64,000 bases of DNA. It comes from an uncultured Desulfobacter sp. Its GTDB lineage: Bacteria; Desulfobacterota; Desulfobacteria; Desulfobacterales; Desulfobacteraceae. Under the pieces are notes generated by a model. That model made no database searches and was not told where the DNA came from. It saw only the letters and a program-made list of their open reading frames with translations. Each line of letters begins with the position of its first letter. The first letter of the stretch is position 1. The stretch lies in the NCBI RefSeq assembly GCF_963664415.1, contig NZ_OY761440.1, positions 1,853,501-1,917,500 of the forward strand, written 5' to 3'. A program made the translations under genes and the position numbers. This document shows, in pieces, positions 45,548 to 54,763 of this stretch.

Positions 45548-46516
45548 ATGCTGAAAACAATTCGTAAAAAAATAATGGTGGTCTCCGGTCATGTCGGCCT
45601 TGCCGGAATAGCCTTAATCCTGTTGTTTTCAATGAACCGGCTGTTTGTTGCCAATCTTTTTACGGCATATGACCTGAGCTGCTATGACTGGTTTTTAACC
45701 CACCAACACACCCGGGAAAAAAGTGATGTGCCGGTCATTGTGGATATTGATGAACAAAGCCTTGAACGTTACGGTCAATGGCCCTGGCCCCGGTACAAAA
45801 TAGCAGAGCTGATCGACAGGATATCCGGGGCGGGCCCTCTGGCAGTGGGGTTGGATATCCTTTTTCCCGAAGCGGACCGGACGTCTCCTGTAAATTTAAA
45901 CGCATTCTTAAAAAAAGAGTTCGATTTGGATATCCCTAACCACAGGGCGCAGGCCTTTCAGGCTGCCGTGGATATGCTCAACGCCCTGGGAAAACTTAAC
46001 GACACCTTTGTAAAAGAATACGGGTTTACCTTAAATATCGGTATCGGCCTTCACATTGGCCGGGTCCGGGTGGGCAACATGGGAACAAAAGATTTGTTTA
46101 ATTACACCATTATCGGTGATAACGTGAACGTGGCGTCCAGGCTTGAAAATTTGAGCAAATTTTATGGGGTGAGGATTATTTTCAGTGAAGATATGAAGAC
46201 CTATGTTCCCCGGACCCACCAGATTCAGGAACTGGACCTGGTCCGCATCAGGGGAAGACAGGAACCTTTAAAGATATACGGCCTGTTTACTGGGAAATTT
46301 ATGGCCGATTCGGATAAACACATTGCGGCCTATTACCATGCGCTAAGGCTGTACCGGGAACAGAAATTTGGCAGGGCGCTTGAAATTTTTGAACAGTTCA
46401 GGCAGAAACGAGTGGATCGAAGATTGTACAAAATTTACCGACAACGCTGTAAATATTATCTGACCCATCCACCGGGAAAGAGCTGGGACGGTATCTTCAC
46501 CCACCAACAAAAATAA
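45548..46516 (+). pseudogene. CHASE2-adenylate cyclase with large in-frame internal deletion
   Basis: The 322-residue frame starts with a membrane anchor (about 14-36) and the first part of a CHASE2 sensor (YDWFLTHQH, VPVIVDIDEQSLERYGQWPWPR, GLDILFPEADRTSP). At about residue 138 it jumps to the C-terminal part of a class III cyclase (NIGIGLHIGRVRVGNMGT, YTIIGDNVNVASRLENL). The rest of CHASE2, the other membrane helices and the first catalytic segment with the metal-binding aspartates (FTDIRGFT and GDAVMAF-type motifs) are missing. Normal members have about 700 residues. The frame is preserved, so a protein may be made but cannot cyclise ATP alone. The FecR, OmpA and GAF genes follow in the same orientation. 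Confidence 0.8.
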
Positions 46517-46527
46517 GGCGTTTGTAC

Positions 46528-46992
46528 GTGGATAAAAAAATATACCTGGCGCTTATGGCAATGCTGACGGTTTTGCCGGGTTTTACCCAATGCGGTGCTC
46601 GCGAGACTGATGCTCCTGTTGGCATTGTAAAAACACTGAGCGGCCAGGTATGGATCCAAAGGGGGGAACAGCGGATGCCCGCGGCCCTTGAAATGCCGCT
46701 AATGACCGGAGATGCACTGGAGACCGGCGGCGATGCAGGCGTCGGCATTATATTTAAGGACAACAGCCCCTTGTCCCTGGGGCCTGACAGCAAGTTCATC
46801 ATCCGTGAATTTATCTTTGAGCCGACAAAGGAAAAATTCACATTAATCGGATCTGTTGTGCGGGGCACCCTGACCTACCTTTCTGGCCTGATCAATAAAC
46901 TGAAACCCGAGTCTGTGGAATTCAGGACCCCGTCTGCAGCCATCTCCGTCAGGGGAACCCATCTTGCAATTGAAGTAAAAGAGGACTCTTAA
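46528..46992 (+). CDS. FecR-domain periplasmic protein
   Basis: A GTG at 46528 with AAGGCG eight bases upstream gives about 154 residues. It has a signal peptide (about 1-22, ending near QCGA, possibly a lipobox-like TQCG) and a FecR/LysM-like beta domain (GIVKTLSGQVWIQRGEQRMPA, GDALETGGDAGVGIIFKDNS, IRGTHLAIEV-like end SVRGTHLAIEV). Such short FecR proteins accompany CHASE2-cyclase genes. It ends two bases before the OmpA-family gene. The role is likely periplasmic sensing or scaffolding. TTG at 46522 is an alternative start. Confidence 0.78.
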   Translation: MDKKIYLALMAMLTVLPGFTQCGARETDAPVGIVKTLSGQVWIQRGEQRMPAALEMPLMTGDALETGGDAGVGIIFKDNSPLSLGPDSKFIIREFIFEPTKEKFTLIGSVVRGTLTYLSGLINKLKPESVEFRTPSAAISVRGTHLAIEVKEDS

Positions 46993-46994
46993 AT

Positions 46995-47627
46995 ATGTTA
47001 AAGATAAACTGCATGAGCCGGGTTCAGTCCGCCATTATGATTATTGTCCTGGTTTTGGGTGTTGGCGTGTTTTACGGATGCGGTACAAAAACCACCGTTG
47101 TGCTGCTTCCGGAACCGGACGGTACCGTGGGCCAGGTAACGGTGTCAGGTCAGGATCGGAGCCGCCTGGTGCTGGACAAGGCATTTGAAAGTGCAAGTGT
47201 GGGGACGCCCGGGAAGGCGGTTCGGGATCTGGGTATCATGGATGGCGATCGTGTTGAGAAAATATTTGGCCGCGCCCTGGCGTTCCAGCCGGAAATGGTA
47301 AAGGCGTTTATCCTTTATTTTCAAAGCGGAAAAACGTTACTCACCCCTGAATCTAAAGCCCTTATCGATGATATCCTGAACACAATTAGACAACGTAACT
47401 CCAGGGATATAAGCGTTGTTGGCCACACGGACCGGGTTGGCAATGCAGATAAAAATTATGAACTGGCCAAAAAGCGATCGATCGTCATCGCCCGGATTCT
47501 TATGGACAAAGGGGTGGACCCCGACCTGATCGAAATCACCTCCCACGGGGAAGCCAACCCCATAGTTCCCACGCCGGATACGGTGGCTGAACCCAGAAAC
47601 AGGCGGGTTGAAGTGATGATCAGGTGA
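46995..47627 (+). CDS. OmpA-family lipoprotein
   Basis: A 210-residue protein with a hydrophobic signal and a lipobox-like VFYGCG, so the mature protein should be acylated at Cys29. The C-terminal OmpA domain (about 95-210) has YFQSGKTLLTPESKALIDDIL, VVGHTDRVGNADKNYELAKKRS and RNRRVEVMI, the peptidoglycan-binding motif. It anchors the outer membrane to peptidoglycan or links the sensor complex to the wall. The ribosome site AGAGGA lies in the end of the FecR gene, so the two are coupled. Confidence 0.88.
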   Translation: MLKINCMSRVQSAIMIIVLVLGVGVFYGCGTKTTVVLLPEPDGTVGQVTVSGQDRSRLVLDKAFESASVGTPGKAVRDLGIMDGDRVEKIFGRALAFQPEMVKAFILYFQSGKTLLTPESKALIDDILNTIRQRNSRDISVVGHTDRVGNADKNYELAKKRSIVIARILMDKGVDPDLIEITSHGEANPIVPTPDTVAEPRNRRVEVMIR

Positions 47628-47657
47628 ATAGTTTATTAACTTTGTAAGGAAATTAAA

Positions 47658-48458
47658 ATGAATATTAATTCACATCTTTTAGGGGATCATCTTATCAGAA
47701 TGGGCATTATCACGGAAGCGCAACTGGAGGAAGTCCTTGCCCTTCAGGCCCGAATTGACGGTCAGCCTGCGGTGGGACCGGAAAGCAATCCGGCTGAACT
47801 CATCACAAAAACCAGGGAAAAGGAGAATGCACCCTCCATGCTGGGTCAGCTTCTCCTAGAAAAAAATTATATCACCCGTGATATCCTGGATCCGGTCCTG
47901 GCAATGCAAAACCGCCAGGTCCGGGAGTTGAGGATGTTAAGCAGCGAAAAACTGGCCCTGGTCATACAGATCGGTTTTCTGATCAACTCCACCCAGAGTC
48001 TGGTGGGTGTCCTTTCTCTGATCATGAAATATGCCAATATTGTCACCGACACCCAGGCCAGCACCCTCATGCTGCTGGATGAAAGTACCGGTGAACTTGT
48101 ATTTTCCGTCCCTACAGGCCCCAGAGCCGACAATCTTAAAGATATCCGCATTCCCAAAGACAAGGGGGTGGCCGGATGGGTTCTGGAAAACCAGCAGTAT
48201 GTGCTGCTTGAAGATGTAAAAACCGACCCGCGTTTTTATCCGGGAATTGATGAATTGACGGGGCTTGAGACCCGTTCTCTGCTTTGTGTTCCCATACGTT
48301 CCAAGCGTAAAAACATTGGTGTGCTGGAGGTGATCAACAAAAACGGGGGAAGAGAGTTTACGGACGATGATGCACTGCTTTTAAATCTGTTTTCCCAGCA
48401 GGCCGCCATTGCCATTGAAAATGCACTGCTTTTTGATCGCCTGAAAAACAACCGGTAG
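47658..48458 (+). CDS. GAF-domain protein with GspE-N-like repeats
   Basis: A 266-residue protein. Residues 5-30 (LGDHLIRMGIITEAQLEEVLALQ) and 63-90 (LGQLLLEKNYITRDILDPVLAMQ) are two copies of the MshEN/GspE N-terminal-type motif, a fold that can bind c-di-GMP. Residues about 110-260 form a GAF domain (TQASTLMLLDESTGELVF, DKGVAGWVLENQQYVLLEDV, SLLCVPIRSKRKNIGVLEVINK). It has no output domain. It is likely a small signal-binding protein serving the CHASE2/FecR/OmpA cluster, 30 bp after the OmpA gene. Confidence 0.83.
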   Translation: MNINSHLLGDHLIRMGIITEAQLEEVLALQARIDGQPAVGPESNPAELITKTREKENAPSMLGQLLLEKNYITRDILDPVLAMQNRQVRELRMLSSEKLALVIQIGFLINSTQSLVGVLSLIMKYANIVTDTQASTLMLLDESTGELVFSVPTGPRADNLKDIRIPKDKGVAGWVLENQQYVLLEDVKTDPRFYPGIDELTGLETRSLLCVPIRSKRKNIGVLEVINKNGGREFTDDDALLLNLFSQQAAIAIENALLFDRLKNNR

Positions 48459-48730
48459 CAGCCTGCACGGCTGTTCCGATTGTCGGTATAAGACAATGTG
48501 GTGAATGTGCGGAAATATGATAAATAAGGCGTCACCTTGTATCGGCGGGGGCTTGATAAAATTCCGGCGAGCCGATTTTTTATACCAAATATATAAGACA
48601 CAGCTTTTAATAGGATATACAGTTTTTTTTCCAACTGATCAAAATGTTTTCGATGCGGAACAAAAGGACCGTTGACATCTATATGTGGGTTATAAGAACG
48701 TCTGTGTAAACGATACAGATCTTTCAACTT

Positions 48731-48790
48731 TCGTTGTGGGCCGAAGCCTGGGTGTAGATAGACCAAGGACGGCCCATGGCCGTTATATAA
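48731..48790. repeat. REP-like hairpin repeat, copy 4
   Basis: TCGTTGTGGGCCGAAGCC, then GGTGTAGATAGACCAAGGAC and GGCCCATGGCCGTTATA. This is the best-formed copy, with terminal TGGGCCG / CGGCCCA pairing and inner CCTGG / CCAAGG. The 444-bp gap 48459-48902 otherwise shows no gene; AT-rich sequence and the ribosome site of the next gene are all that is seen. Confidence 0.7.
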
Positions 48791-48902
48791 ATGCTGAAAG
48801 GGATGGCCCGTGCTTTGGGCATAAACCGGTCACATCGCCGGAACGGTTTGTCCCAAAGTCGGCAGAAACATGCTCCCTGACAGAGAATTAAAGGAGAACC
48901 CC

Positions 48903-49367
48903 ATGACGGATAACAGAAAAAAAGTAGAGGAACAGATTGCTGAACTGTTTAATATGCAACGCTTTGCCGTTCTTTCAACCCAGAAGAACAATCAGCCGTA
49001 TGCCAGTCTTGTTGCCTTTGCTGCAAGTGCGGACTTGAAACATGTTTACTTTCTAACCCCAAACACCACCCGTAAATATGAAAACCTGACAGCCAATCCC
49101 GAGGTTGCCGTTCTCGTCAATGACAGCCGGAACCAGGCGGACGATATATATAATGCCGTTTCCGTAACCGGCACCGGTGTGGCACATGTTGTTGCGAAAG
49201 GTGAAAACCAGGCCGCCCTTGACGGTTATTTCGAAAGGCACTCCCATTTAAAAGCGTTTGCCGCCGCGCCGACAACAGCGTTTGTCTGTATCACCATGAA
49301 TCGTTATTTTATGGTCAACCGATTTCAGAATGTTGTTGCTCTCAAGGTGGATAATGAAACATATTAG
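48903..49367 (+). CDS. Pyridoxamine 5'-phosphate oxidase-like flavoprotein
   Basis: ATG at 48903 with AAAGGAGAACCCC gives 154 residues. The split-barrel fold motifs MQRFAVLSTQKNNQPYASLVAFAAS, YFLTPNTTRKYENLTANPEVAVLV and VTGTGVAHVV are those of the PNPOx-like/heme-utilisation family. It probably binds FMN or F420-like cofactors and reduces small molecules; the true substrate is unknown. It is a single gene between repeats. Confidence 0.85.
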   Translation: MTDNRKKVEEQIAELFNMQRFAVLSTQKNNQPYASLVAFAASADLKHVYFLTPNTTRKYENLTANPEVAVLVNDSRNQADDIYNAVSVTGTGVAHVVAKGENQAALDGYFERHSHLKAFAAAPTTAFVCITMNRYFMVNRFQNVVALKVDNETY

Positions 49368-49523
49368 GCTGGTATGGCATTATAAGCGGTTGATCTCTTG
49401 TTGGATTTGAGTATGCACCTGCTCTGAAATCGGATAAAAACTGATAATGACAATCGACAGAGCGTTGCAAAGGCAGGGGACTAGTGCATAAAGGATTCTC
49501 AGCATAAAAATTGCCGACTCAGG

Positions 49524-49724
49524 TTGTTCCGCATTTCGGACTCAGCCCGATGGTTTGCCACATTTGACGCACCAAAGCAATTCCATGTCTCGCCGTTTAA
49601 CAGGGTTGAAGGGGTGTACCGGTTTTATTTTTCCGAACCCGGCGACCGGTTTTGGTTCTGCGACTGCGGGAACAGTGATTCGCTGAAAACCTTAAAAAGA
49701 AGCCCCGCCCAACCAATAAAATAA
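49524..49724 (+). pseudogene. DUF1365-family protein fragment
   Basis: A 66-codon frame with APKQFHVSPFNRVEGVYRFYF, cut here for length, matching the core of DUF1365 proteins (HVSPF followed by a YRF strand), but neither end of the family is present. There is no ribosome binding site. It is a remnant; DUF1365 proteins usually lie beside cyclopropane-fatty-acid synthase and flavin amine oxidase genes, none of which is nearby. The rest of 49368-49904 shows nothing. Confidence 0.5.
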
Positions 49725-49904
49725 TAAAATTAGGTCCGGGTGATCAGGCATAGTCCGTCAATTAAAAAGCCTCCGATTGGGAATATTTTTAATCTGAAGT
49801 ATTTCATCATTCTTAAATAAAATGTTATTGAGAAACGCCATATTCTTTAGTAAACAAATATTCATACATAAATAAGGTTACAGCATTAAAGGGAGAATTC
49901 CTGT

Positions 49905-51341
49905 TTGGCAATCCATGGCTTTATCCGCAGATGCATCACCGAAACCATCGAGGGGTTAAGAGAAGGCCTGACTCTTTTTTCCGGGCCCAGCAGGGCAGCA
50001 GTCATTTATGCCGTCACACCCGATGATCCCATCTATATATTTGATCCCCAGAACCTTTTGGCCGGACACGAACCCAAATTCAAAGAATTATATATTGATT
50101 CGGATGGTTGGAAAACCAAGTGTTCCATCAAATATGACAAGAAGAAATTCAGCAATTTGATTCCCGAAAAAAATCTTGGGTTGGCCGGACTGATATCCTA
50201 TGGCGGCAGATCAAGCTCTATCGTGTATCAGATGTGGTTTACCGATCACCATCCGGATATGTGTACCATAGGGCCAACCGAACGATGGCTGGAACATGCC
50301 GTTTACAGATTTTCCCATGACTTGGCCAATGAAGCAGAATTGTACACAGGCATTTCCGGCTCTTTTCTCAAGGAGTACGCCACCCATGCGGTCAGAGATT
50401 TTATCGTGGATGAAATGAACGTCCGGATCGGCTGGGATACCAGAATGCGGGTTTACCCGATTTTAGATGCCGTGCTTAAAATTTCAAGAACGCCGGAAGA
50501 AGGAGAATGGCCAAGAGGTAAGCTGATTTTTGTGGAAAAAGAATCCATCCCCCAAATGAATTTTATTTTAGAGCTTCCCGAGGCAGAACAACCGTGTCTG
50601 GAGAATGTCAAGCATATCAGAAAGCTGCTTGTGTCCGTTGAAAATTCAGATTTGAAACTGGTTGCCACTGAAAATACGATTATCGGCATCACCAGGGATG
50701 ATCATCTCGATTTTTCCATTTCAGTGGATTTTAGAGGCGGATACGGTTTTCTGGCACTCAATGATGAATTGGTGTGCTCTTTTTCCGACGGCAGCTTTAA
50801 ATCGACTACACATAAGGACAAGCTGGTTCAGGTGGAAGAGGCATTAATGGACACTGATATGGATGCTGAAACGGTAACGGCTTTATTTAAAGTGGTTGCC
50901 GGGATTGTTCACAATGCTGCCGGCCACCGGTATGGATGCAGCATTGTGATTGACCTGAATGATCCTCCGGTTTTTATCATGGGCCATTCGTTGCTGCACC
51001 CCCTGGATCTGAAAAGTCAGGATAATTATGATCTGGCCAAGTCCCTGTCCAAAGTGGACGGAGCGCTGCACATAGGGGCTGATGTAAAGCTGCATAGATT
51101 TGCCTGTCTTTTGCAAGGCAGGAATGTGCCCGGTGAAAACAGGGCCAGGGGTGCCAGGTTTAATTCGGCTTTGCGGTTCACGGCTGAAAACCAAAATGTT
51201 ATTGTAATTGTTGTCTCATCCGACACCCTGGTTTCGGTCATGAAGGGCGGTTCGCTACTGAAAACCAAATGGAAACAGGAAACCTCTCTCATATGCAATA
51301 TACCCGTACCCTTGGAACAATGGATTGCTGAAAACCAGTAA
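49905..51341 (+). CDS. Protein with C-terminal DisA_N/diadenylate cyclase-like domain
   Basis: A 478-residue protein starting at TTG (GGGAG 12 bases upstream). Residues 1 to about 370 are not recognised. The last 100 residues look like a DAC domain: SKVDGALHIG with the DGA motif at about 385-387, then RGARFNSALRF at about 415-424 where c-di-AMP synthases have the RHR motif, then VIVIVVSSD. No membrane segments are visible. If active it would make c-di-AMP or a related dinucleotide, but the altered RHR makes that uncertain. It precedes glnE by 115 bp, with a REP-like repeat between. Confidence 0.6.
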   Translation: MAIHGFIRRCITETIEGLREGLTLFSGPSRAAVIYAVTPDDPIYIFDPQNLLAGHEPKFKELYIDSDGWKTKCSIKYDKKKFSNLIPEKNLGLAGLISYGGRSSSIVYQMWFTDHHPDMCTIGPTERWLEHAVYRFSHDLANEAELYTGISGSFLKEYATHAVRDFIVDEMNVRIGWDTRMRVYPILDAVLKISRTPEEGEWPRGKLIFVEKESIPQMNFILELPEAEQPCLENVKHIRKLLVSVENSDLKLVATENTIIGITRDDHLDFSISVDFRGGYGFLALNDELVCSFSDGSFKSTTHKDKLVQVEEALMDTDMDAETVTALFKVVAGIVHNAAGHRYGCSIVIDLNDPPVFIMGHSLLHPLDLKSQDNYDLAKSLSKVDGALHIGADVKLHRFACLLQGRNVPGENRARGARFNSALRFTAENQNVIVIVVSSDTLVSVMKGGSLLKTKWKQETSLICNIPVPLEQWIAENQ

Positions 51342-51342
51342 C

Positions 51343-51390
51343 AGCCTTGGGCTGACCTGGTCTATCTACATCCAGGCTTCGGCCCACACC
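51343..51390. repeat. REP-like hairpin repeat, copy 5
   Basis: AGCCTTGGGCTGACCTGGTC then TATCTACATCCAGGCTTCGG and CCCACACC. It starts just after the stop of the DAC-domain gene, as copy 3 does after mprF, so these elements favour transcript ends. Confidence 0.7.
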
Positions 51391-51455
51391 AAAGATAGAA
51401 AGAATCCAGTCACTTGGTGGAGAATTTTTTATAAAAAAATTATGAAAGCCATATC

Positions 51456-54350
51456 ATGACCCAAAACGCCATAGAACAGTTAATCACAAGTGTTTTTCCA
51501 GGCCTTCCCCAAACCCTTTTCCAGGCTTTACAGCAGCGAATTCAAAATTATTTTTCCGCCGGGGATATCCAGGATATCAGCCAATTGCCCGTCAAACCCC
51601 AAGACTTTATCAAGGTAATGCTGTTCAGCCCCTTTACGGCTGAACATATTACGGCAAACCCCTTGATACTTGATCGGCTTGGTAAAAGCGGTGATCTTGA
51701 CACCTTCTATGCGCCGGGTGACATTAAGAGCAAGCTTTCGGCGTTTATCGGGGATGATCAGGATAGTACAGGGCTTAAATCCCGGCTGCTTGAATTCAAG
51801 GTGTATGAAATCATTCGCATTGCCTGGCGGGATCTGACCGGTGCGGCGCCATTATCCGAAACCATGGCGGACCTGTCCGATCTTGCCTGTGCCTGCATTT
51901 CTTTTGGTTTTGAACAATTGTACCCAGGTTTAACCCAAAAATGGGGAACCCCCAGGGACAGCAAGGGCCATGCCCAGAATATTGTGGTATTGGGTATGGG
52001 AAAACTTGGGGCCGGCGAATTGAATTTTTCTTCGGATATTGATCTTATTTTCGTATTCCCCAATCCTGGCCAGACGGATGGGGACAGATCCATATCAAAT
52101 GATGAATTCTTCACAAAATTATGCCGGGAGTTTATCAAGTTGTTTTCAATGGATAACGGCACCCATTTTTACCGGGTGGATACCCGCCTGCGGCCGTTTG
52201 GGGACAGCGGGCCGCTGGTCATGGATGCCAATGCATTTGAATATTATTACCAATCCCAGGGCCGGGAGTGGGAACGCTATGCCATGATCAAGGCAAGTCC
52301 GGTGGCAGGGGATATAGCGGCGGGCCGTACGATTATTCAATCTCTTAAACCATTTATTTTTCGCAGATATCTGGATTACGGCTCCTTTGATTCTTTTAGG
52401 GATATGAAACAGCGCATTACATTGCAGGTAAAAAATGCCAGATTGAGACACAATATTAAAATCGGGGCCGGCGGTATCAGGGAGGTTGAATTTTTTGGTC
52501 AGCTCTTTCAGCTCATCAGAGGCGGGGTGGAACCGGTACTCCAGGCCAGACCCATTTTAAAGATTCTGGATACCTTGGTGGAAAAAAAGCTGATCGATAA
52601 AAAAGTGTGTGAAGAACTCAAAGAGGCCTATCATTTTTTACGGCTTGTGGAAAACAGGCTCCAGGAATACCAGGACCGGCAGACCCACGACATTCCCGAA
52701 GATCCGGATCAAAGGCAAATTTTGGCTCTATCCATGGGATATGATGATGAAAAAACGTTTTATGCGGAATTATCCAGGTTCCAAGGGATTGTGCATAAAC
52801 ATTTTTCCAGACTTCTGGTGCAGGATGATGATGAAGACAACGACAACAGCAGCCAGGAGTTAAAACAGATATGGGACAGTATCACTGATGCCCAGTCCAA
52901 TAATGAAGAGATTTCTATTTCCGGCTATGAAGATACTGGCTCTTTGGTGCGGCTTCTCAATGCCCTGGCAGCCCACCCCAACACCCGGAAGCTTTCCCAG
53001 ACCGGTCGTAAGAAACTGGCCCGGCTGGTACCCCGCCTGATTAAAAAAGCCGGAGAGCATCCGGAGGCAGAAGAGGTGATGGCCAAACTTCTGGATCTTG
53101 TCGCAACCATTGAACGGCGTACCTGTTACCTGTCTTTGCTTATTGAAAATAAAGGAGCCCTTGATACCCTGATCGTTCTTGCCCGCAAAAGCCCATGGAT
53201 TATTTCCTTTTTAAGTCAACATCCCGTTCTTTTAGATGAGCTTATCTATCCGGAAACCCTGTATTCGCCGCCCAAACGCGATATGCTTGAACGGGAAATG
53301 TCAAGCTTGCTGGCAAGAGTCCCGGAAGATGATCCGGAATACCTGCTGGAAGCGCTCAATATTTTTCGTCAAATCAATACACTGAGGGTGGCCGCCGCAG
53401 ATGTATCCGGCAATTTTCCGCTGATGAAGGTCAGTGATCATCTGACCTGGATTGCTGAAACTATTCTGGGGCAGGTGGTGGCGTCATCCTGGCAAATCAT
53501 CACCGAAAAATACGGGTATCCTGAAGGGATGGAGGGCAAAGGTGTTGACGGATGCGGTTTTATTGCCGTTGCCTACGGCAAGGTAGGTGGCCTTGAAATG
53601 GGATATAAATCCGACCTGGATATGGTTTTTATTTTTGATGCTGAACCAGGGATCACCTGCGGAACGGAACGGTCTGTGGACACCACTCGTTTTTATTCCA
53701 ATCTGGGCCAGCGCATCATCCATGCCCTGACCATGCATACCCCGGCAGGTACCCTTTATGGTGCGGATATGCGGCTTCGGCCCGGCGGGGAGTCAGGCAC
53801 CATTATCACCCACATCCAAACCTATGAGGATTACCTGAAAGACCAGGCCTGGACATTTGAACATCAGGCCCTGATTCGGGCACGCCCCGTGGCCGGTGAT
53901 CCAGCGCTGTTCAAGCGTTTTGACACCATACGCAAAAAAATCCTGACCCGCGAGCGCGATGATGCGACTTTGAAAAAAGAAGTTGGGGAGATGCGAGAAA
54001 GAATGCGCAAGCAGCGGTTAAAGTACGAACCCGGGCTGTTTAATCTCAAGCAGGGCCGGGGGGGGATTGTGGATATTGAATTTCTTGTTCAATATCTTGT
54101 GTTGCGCCATGCCTGCGATTATCCCGATGTTGTGGAGTGGACGGACAATGTCCGTTTGCTCCAGGCCCTGAGTGTGGATGGCCTGATATCCGGTGAGGAA
54201 AGCAGCATTCTCCAGAACACTTATGTGAGCATGAGAAGGGTCATGCACCGCCTCACGCTCCAGGAGCGGTCAGCCACTGTTGATGAGGATATGTTCAGTG
54301 AGCAGGCTGCAAAAGTTGCGCAAATTTATGATGCGGCCTTTGAGTTTTAA
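51456..54350 (+). CDS. glnE: Glutamine synthetase adenylyltransferase/deadenylase
   Basis: A 964-residue bifunctional enzyme that adds and removes AMP on glutamine synthetase in response to PII and glutamine. There are two nucleotidyltransferase domains. The first has GMGKLGAGELNFSSDIDLIFVF at about 178-200 with a D-x-D pair, followed by its helical GlnE domain (GAGGIREVEFFGQLFQLIRGG). The second has YGKVGGLEMGYKSDLDMVFIFD at about 705-727 and LKQGRGGIVDIEFLVQYLV, all shown here as short motifs. Length and motifs are complete. It is followed by a strong terminator at 54420. Confidence 0.95.
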   Translation: MTQNAIEQLITSVFPGLPQTLFQALQQRIQNYFSAGDIQDISQLPVKPQDFIKVMLFSPFTAEHITANPLILDRLGKSGDLDTFYAPGDIKSKLSAFIGDDQDSTGLKSRLLEFKVYEIIRIAWRDLTGAAPLSETMADLSDLACACISFGFEQLYPGLTQKWGTPRDSKGHAQNIVVLGMGKLGAGELNFSSDIDLIFVFPNPGQTDGDRSISNDEFFTKLCREFIKLFSMDNGTHFYRVDTRLRPFGDSGPLVMDANAFEYYYQSQGREWERYAMIKASPVAGDIAAGRTIIQSLKPFIFRRYLDYGSFDSFRDMKQRITLQVKNARLRHNIKIGAGGIREVEFFGQLFQLIRGGVEPVLQARPILKILDTLVEKKLIDKKVCEELKEAYHFLRLVENRLQEYQDRQTHDIPEDPDQRQILALSMGYDDEKTFYAELSRFQGIVHKHFSRLLVQDDDEDNDNSSQELKQIWDSITDAQSNNEEISISGYEDTGSLVRLLNALAAHPNTRKLSQTGRKKLARLVPRLIKKAGEHPEAEEVMAKLLDLVATIERRTCYLSLLIENKGALDTLIVLARKSPWIISFLSQHPVLLDELIYPETLYSPPKRDMLEREMSSLLARVPEDDPEYLLEALNIFRQINTLRVAAADVSGNFPLMKVSDHLTWIAETILGQVVASSWQIITEKYGYPEGMEGKGVDGCGFIAVAYGKVGGLEMGYKSDLDMVFIFDAEPGITCGTERSVDTTRFYSNLGQRIIHALTMHTPAGTLYGADMRLRPGGESGTIITHIQTYEDYLKDQAWTFEHQALIRARPVAGDPALFKRFDTIRKKILTRERDDATLKKEVGEMRERMRKQRLKYEPGLFNLKQGRGGIVDIEFLVQYLVLRHACDYPDVVEWTDNVRLLQALSVDGLISGEESSILQNTYVSMRRVMHRLTLQERSATVDEDMFSEQAAKVAQIYDAAFEF

Positions 54351-54419
54351 AGGATTTTGCACATTCATCATTAAGAATTTATAAACTTATCGATACAATT
54401 CATTTTATTAAACTTGATA

Positions 54420-54454
54420 TCAACCCGGATTTCCTTTTTAGGAATCCGGGTTGA
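54420..54454 (+). terminator. Terminator of glnE
   Basis: TCAACCCGGATTTCC and GGAATCCGGGTTGA pair over 14 bp with one bulge around a TTTTTA loop, followed by TAATTTTT. It lies 70 bp past the glnE stop. Confidence 0.85.
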
Positions 54455-54509
54455 TAATTTTTGATATTCTCAACATTTTTTCGACTTATTTTCAACACCC
54501 ATACATTTG

Positions 54510-54649
54510 TTTTGAACTTTACTAAGATCATTAATTACCAAGCTATTTAATCTGTTTTGAACATGTTTTAAACACAGTTTTCATTAATTTTTGAACATGG
54601 TGTTATTTTTCTTAACATTTTATGAATACGGTTTTAAACTTTTGAACAT
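54510..54649. repeat. Cluster of TTTTGAACAT-type direct repeats
   Basis: TTTTGAAC recurs at 54510, 54555, 54589 and 54640, with variants (TTTTAAAC at 54566 and 54632, TTCTTAACATT at about 54609). It lies in the AT-rich gap between the glnE terminator and the YkgJ-type gene. The spacing is irregular and no hairpin forms. It may be a multi-site operator or simply AT-rich drift. Confidence 0.4.
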
Positions 54650-54763
54650 TTTAGACGGATATGTTGATAAACGCTGGAATATGGTAAAGAATATAAAGCT
54701 CAGTAATGAAACTGTATGCCCTGTTGATTACAGACAAACTTGATAAAAACTGGAAACAATACA

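Noticed and set aside
48459..48902. A minus-strand 176-codon frame (48236-48766) spanning the GAF gene end and the gap.
   Set aside because: Half lies opposite the GAF gene and the rest crosses a REP-like repeat; no start signal or family.
54510..54649. The TTTTGAAC repeats as a possible CRISPR array.
   Set aside because: The repeated word is under 12 bases, spacing is irregular and no cas gene is present.
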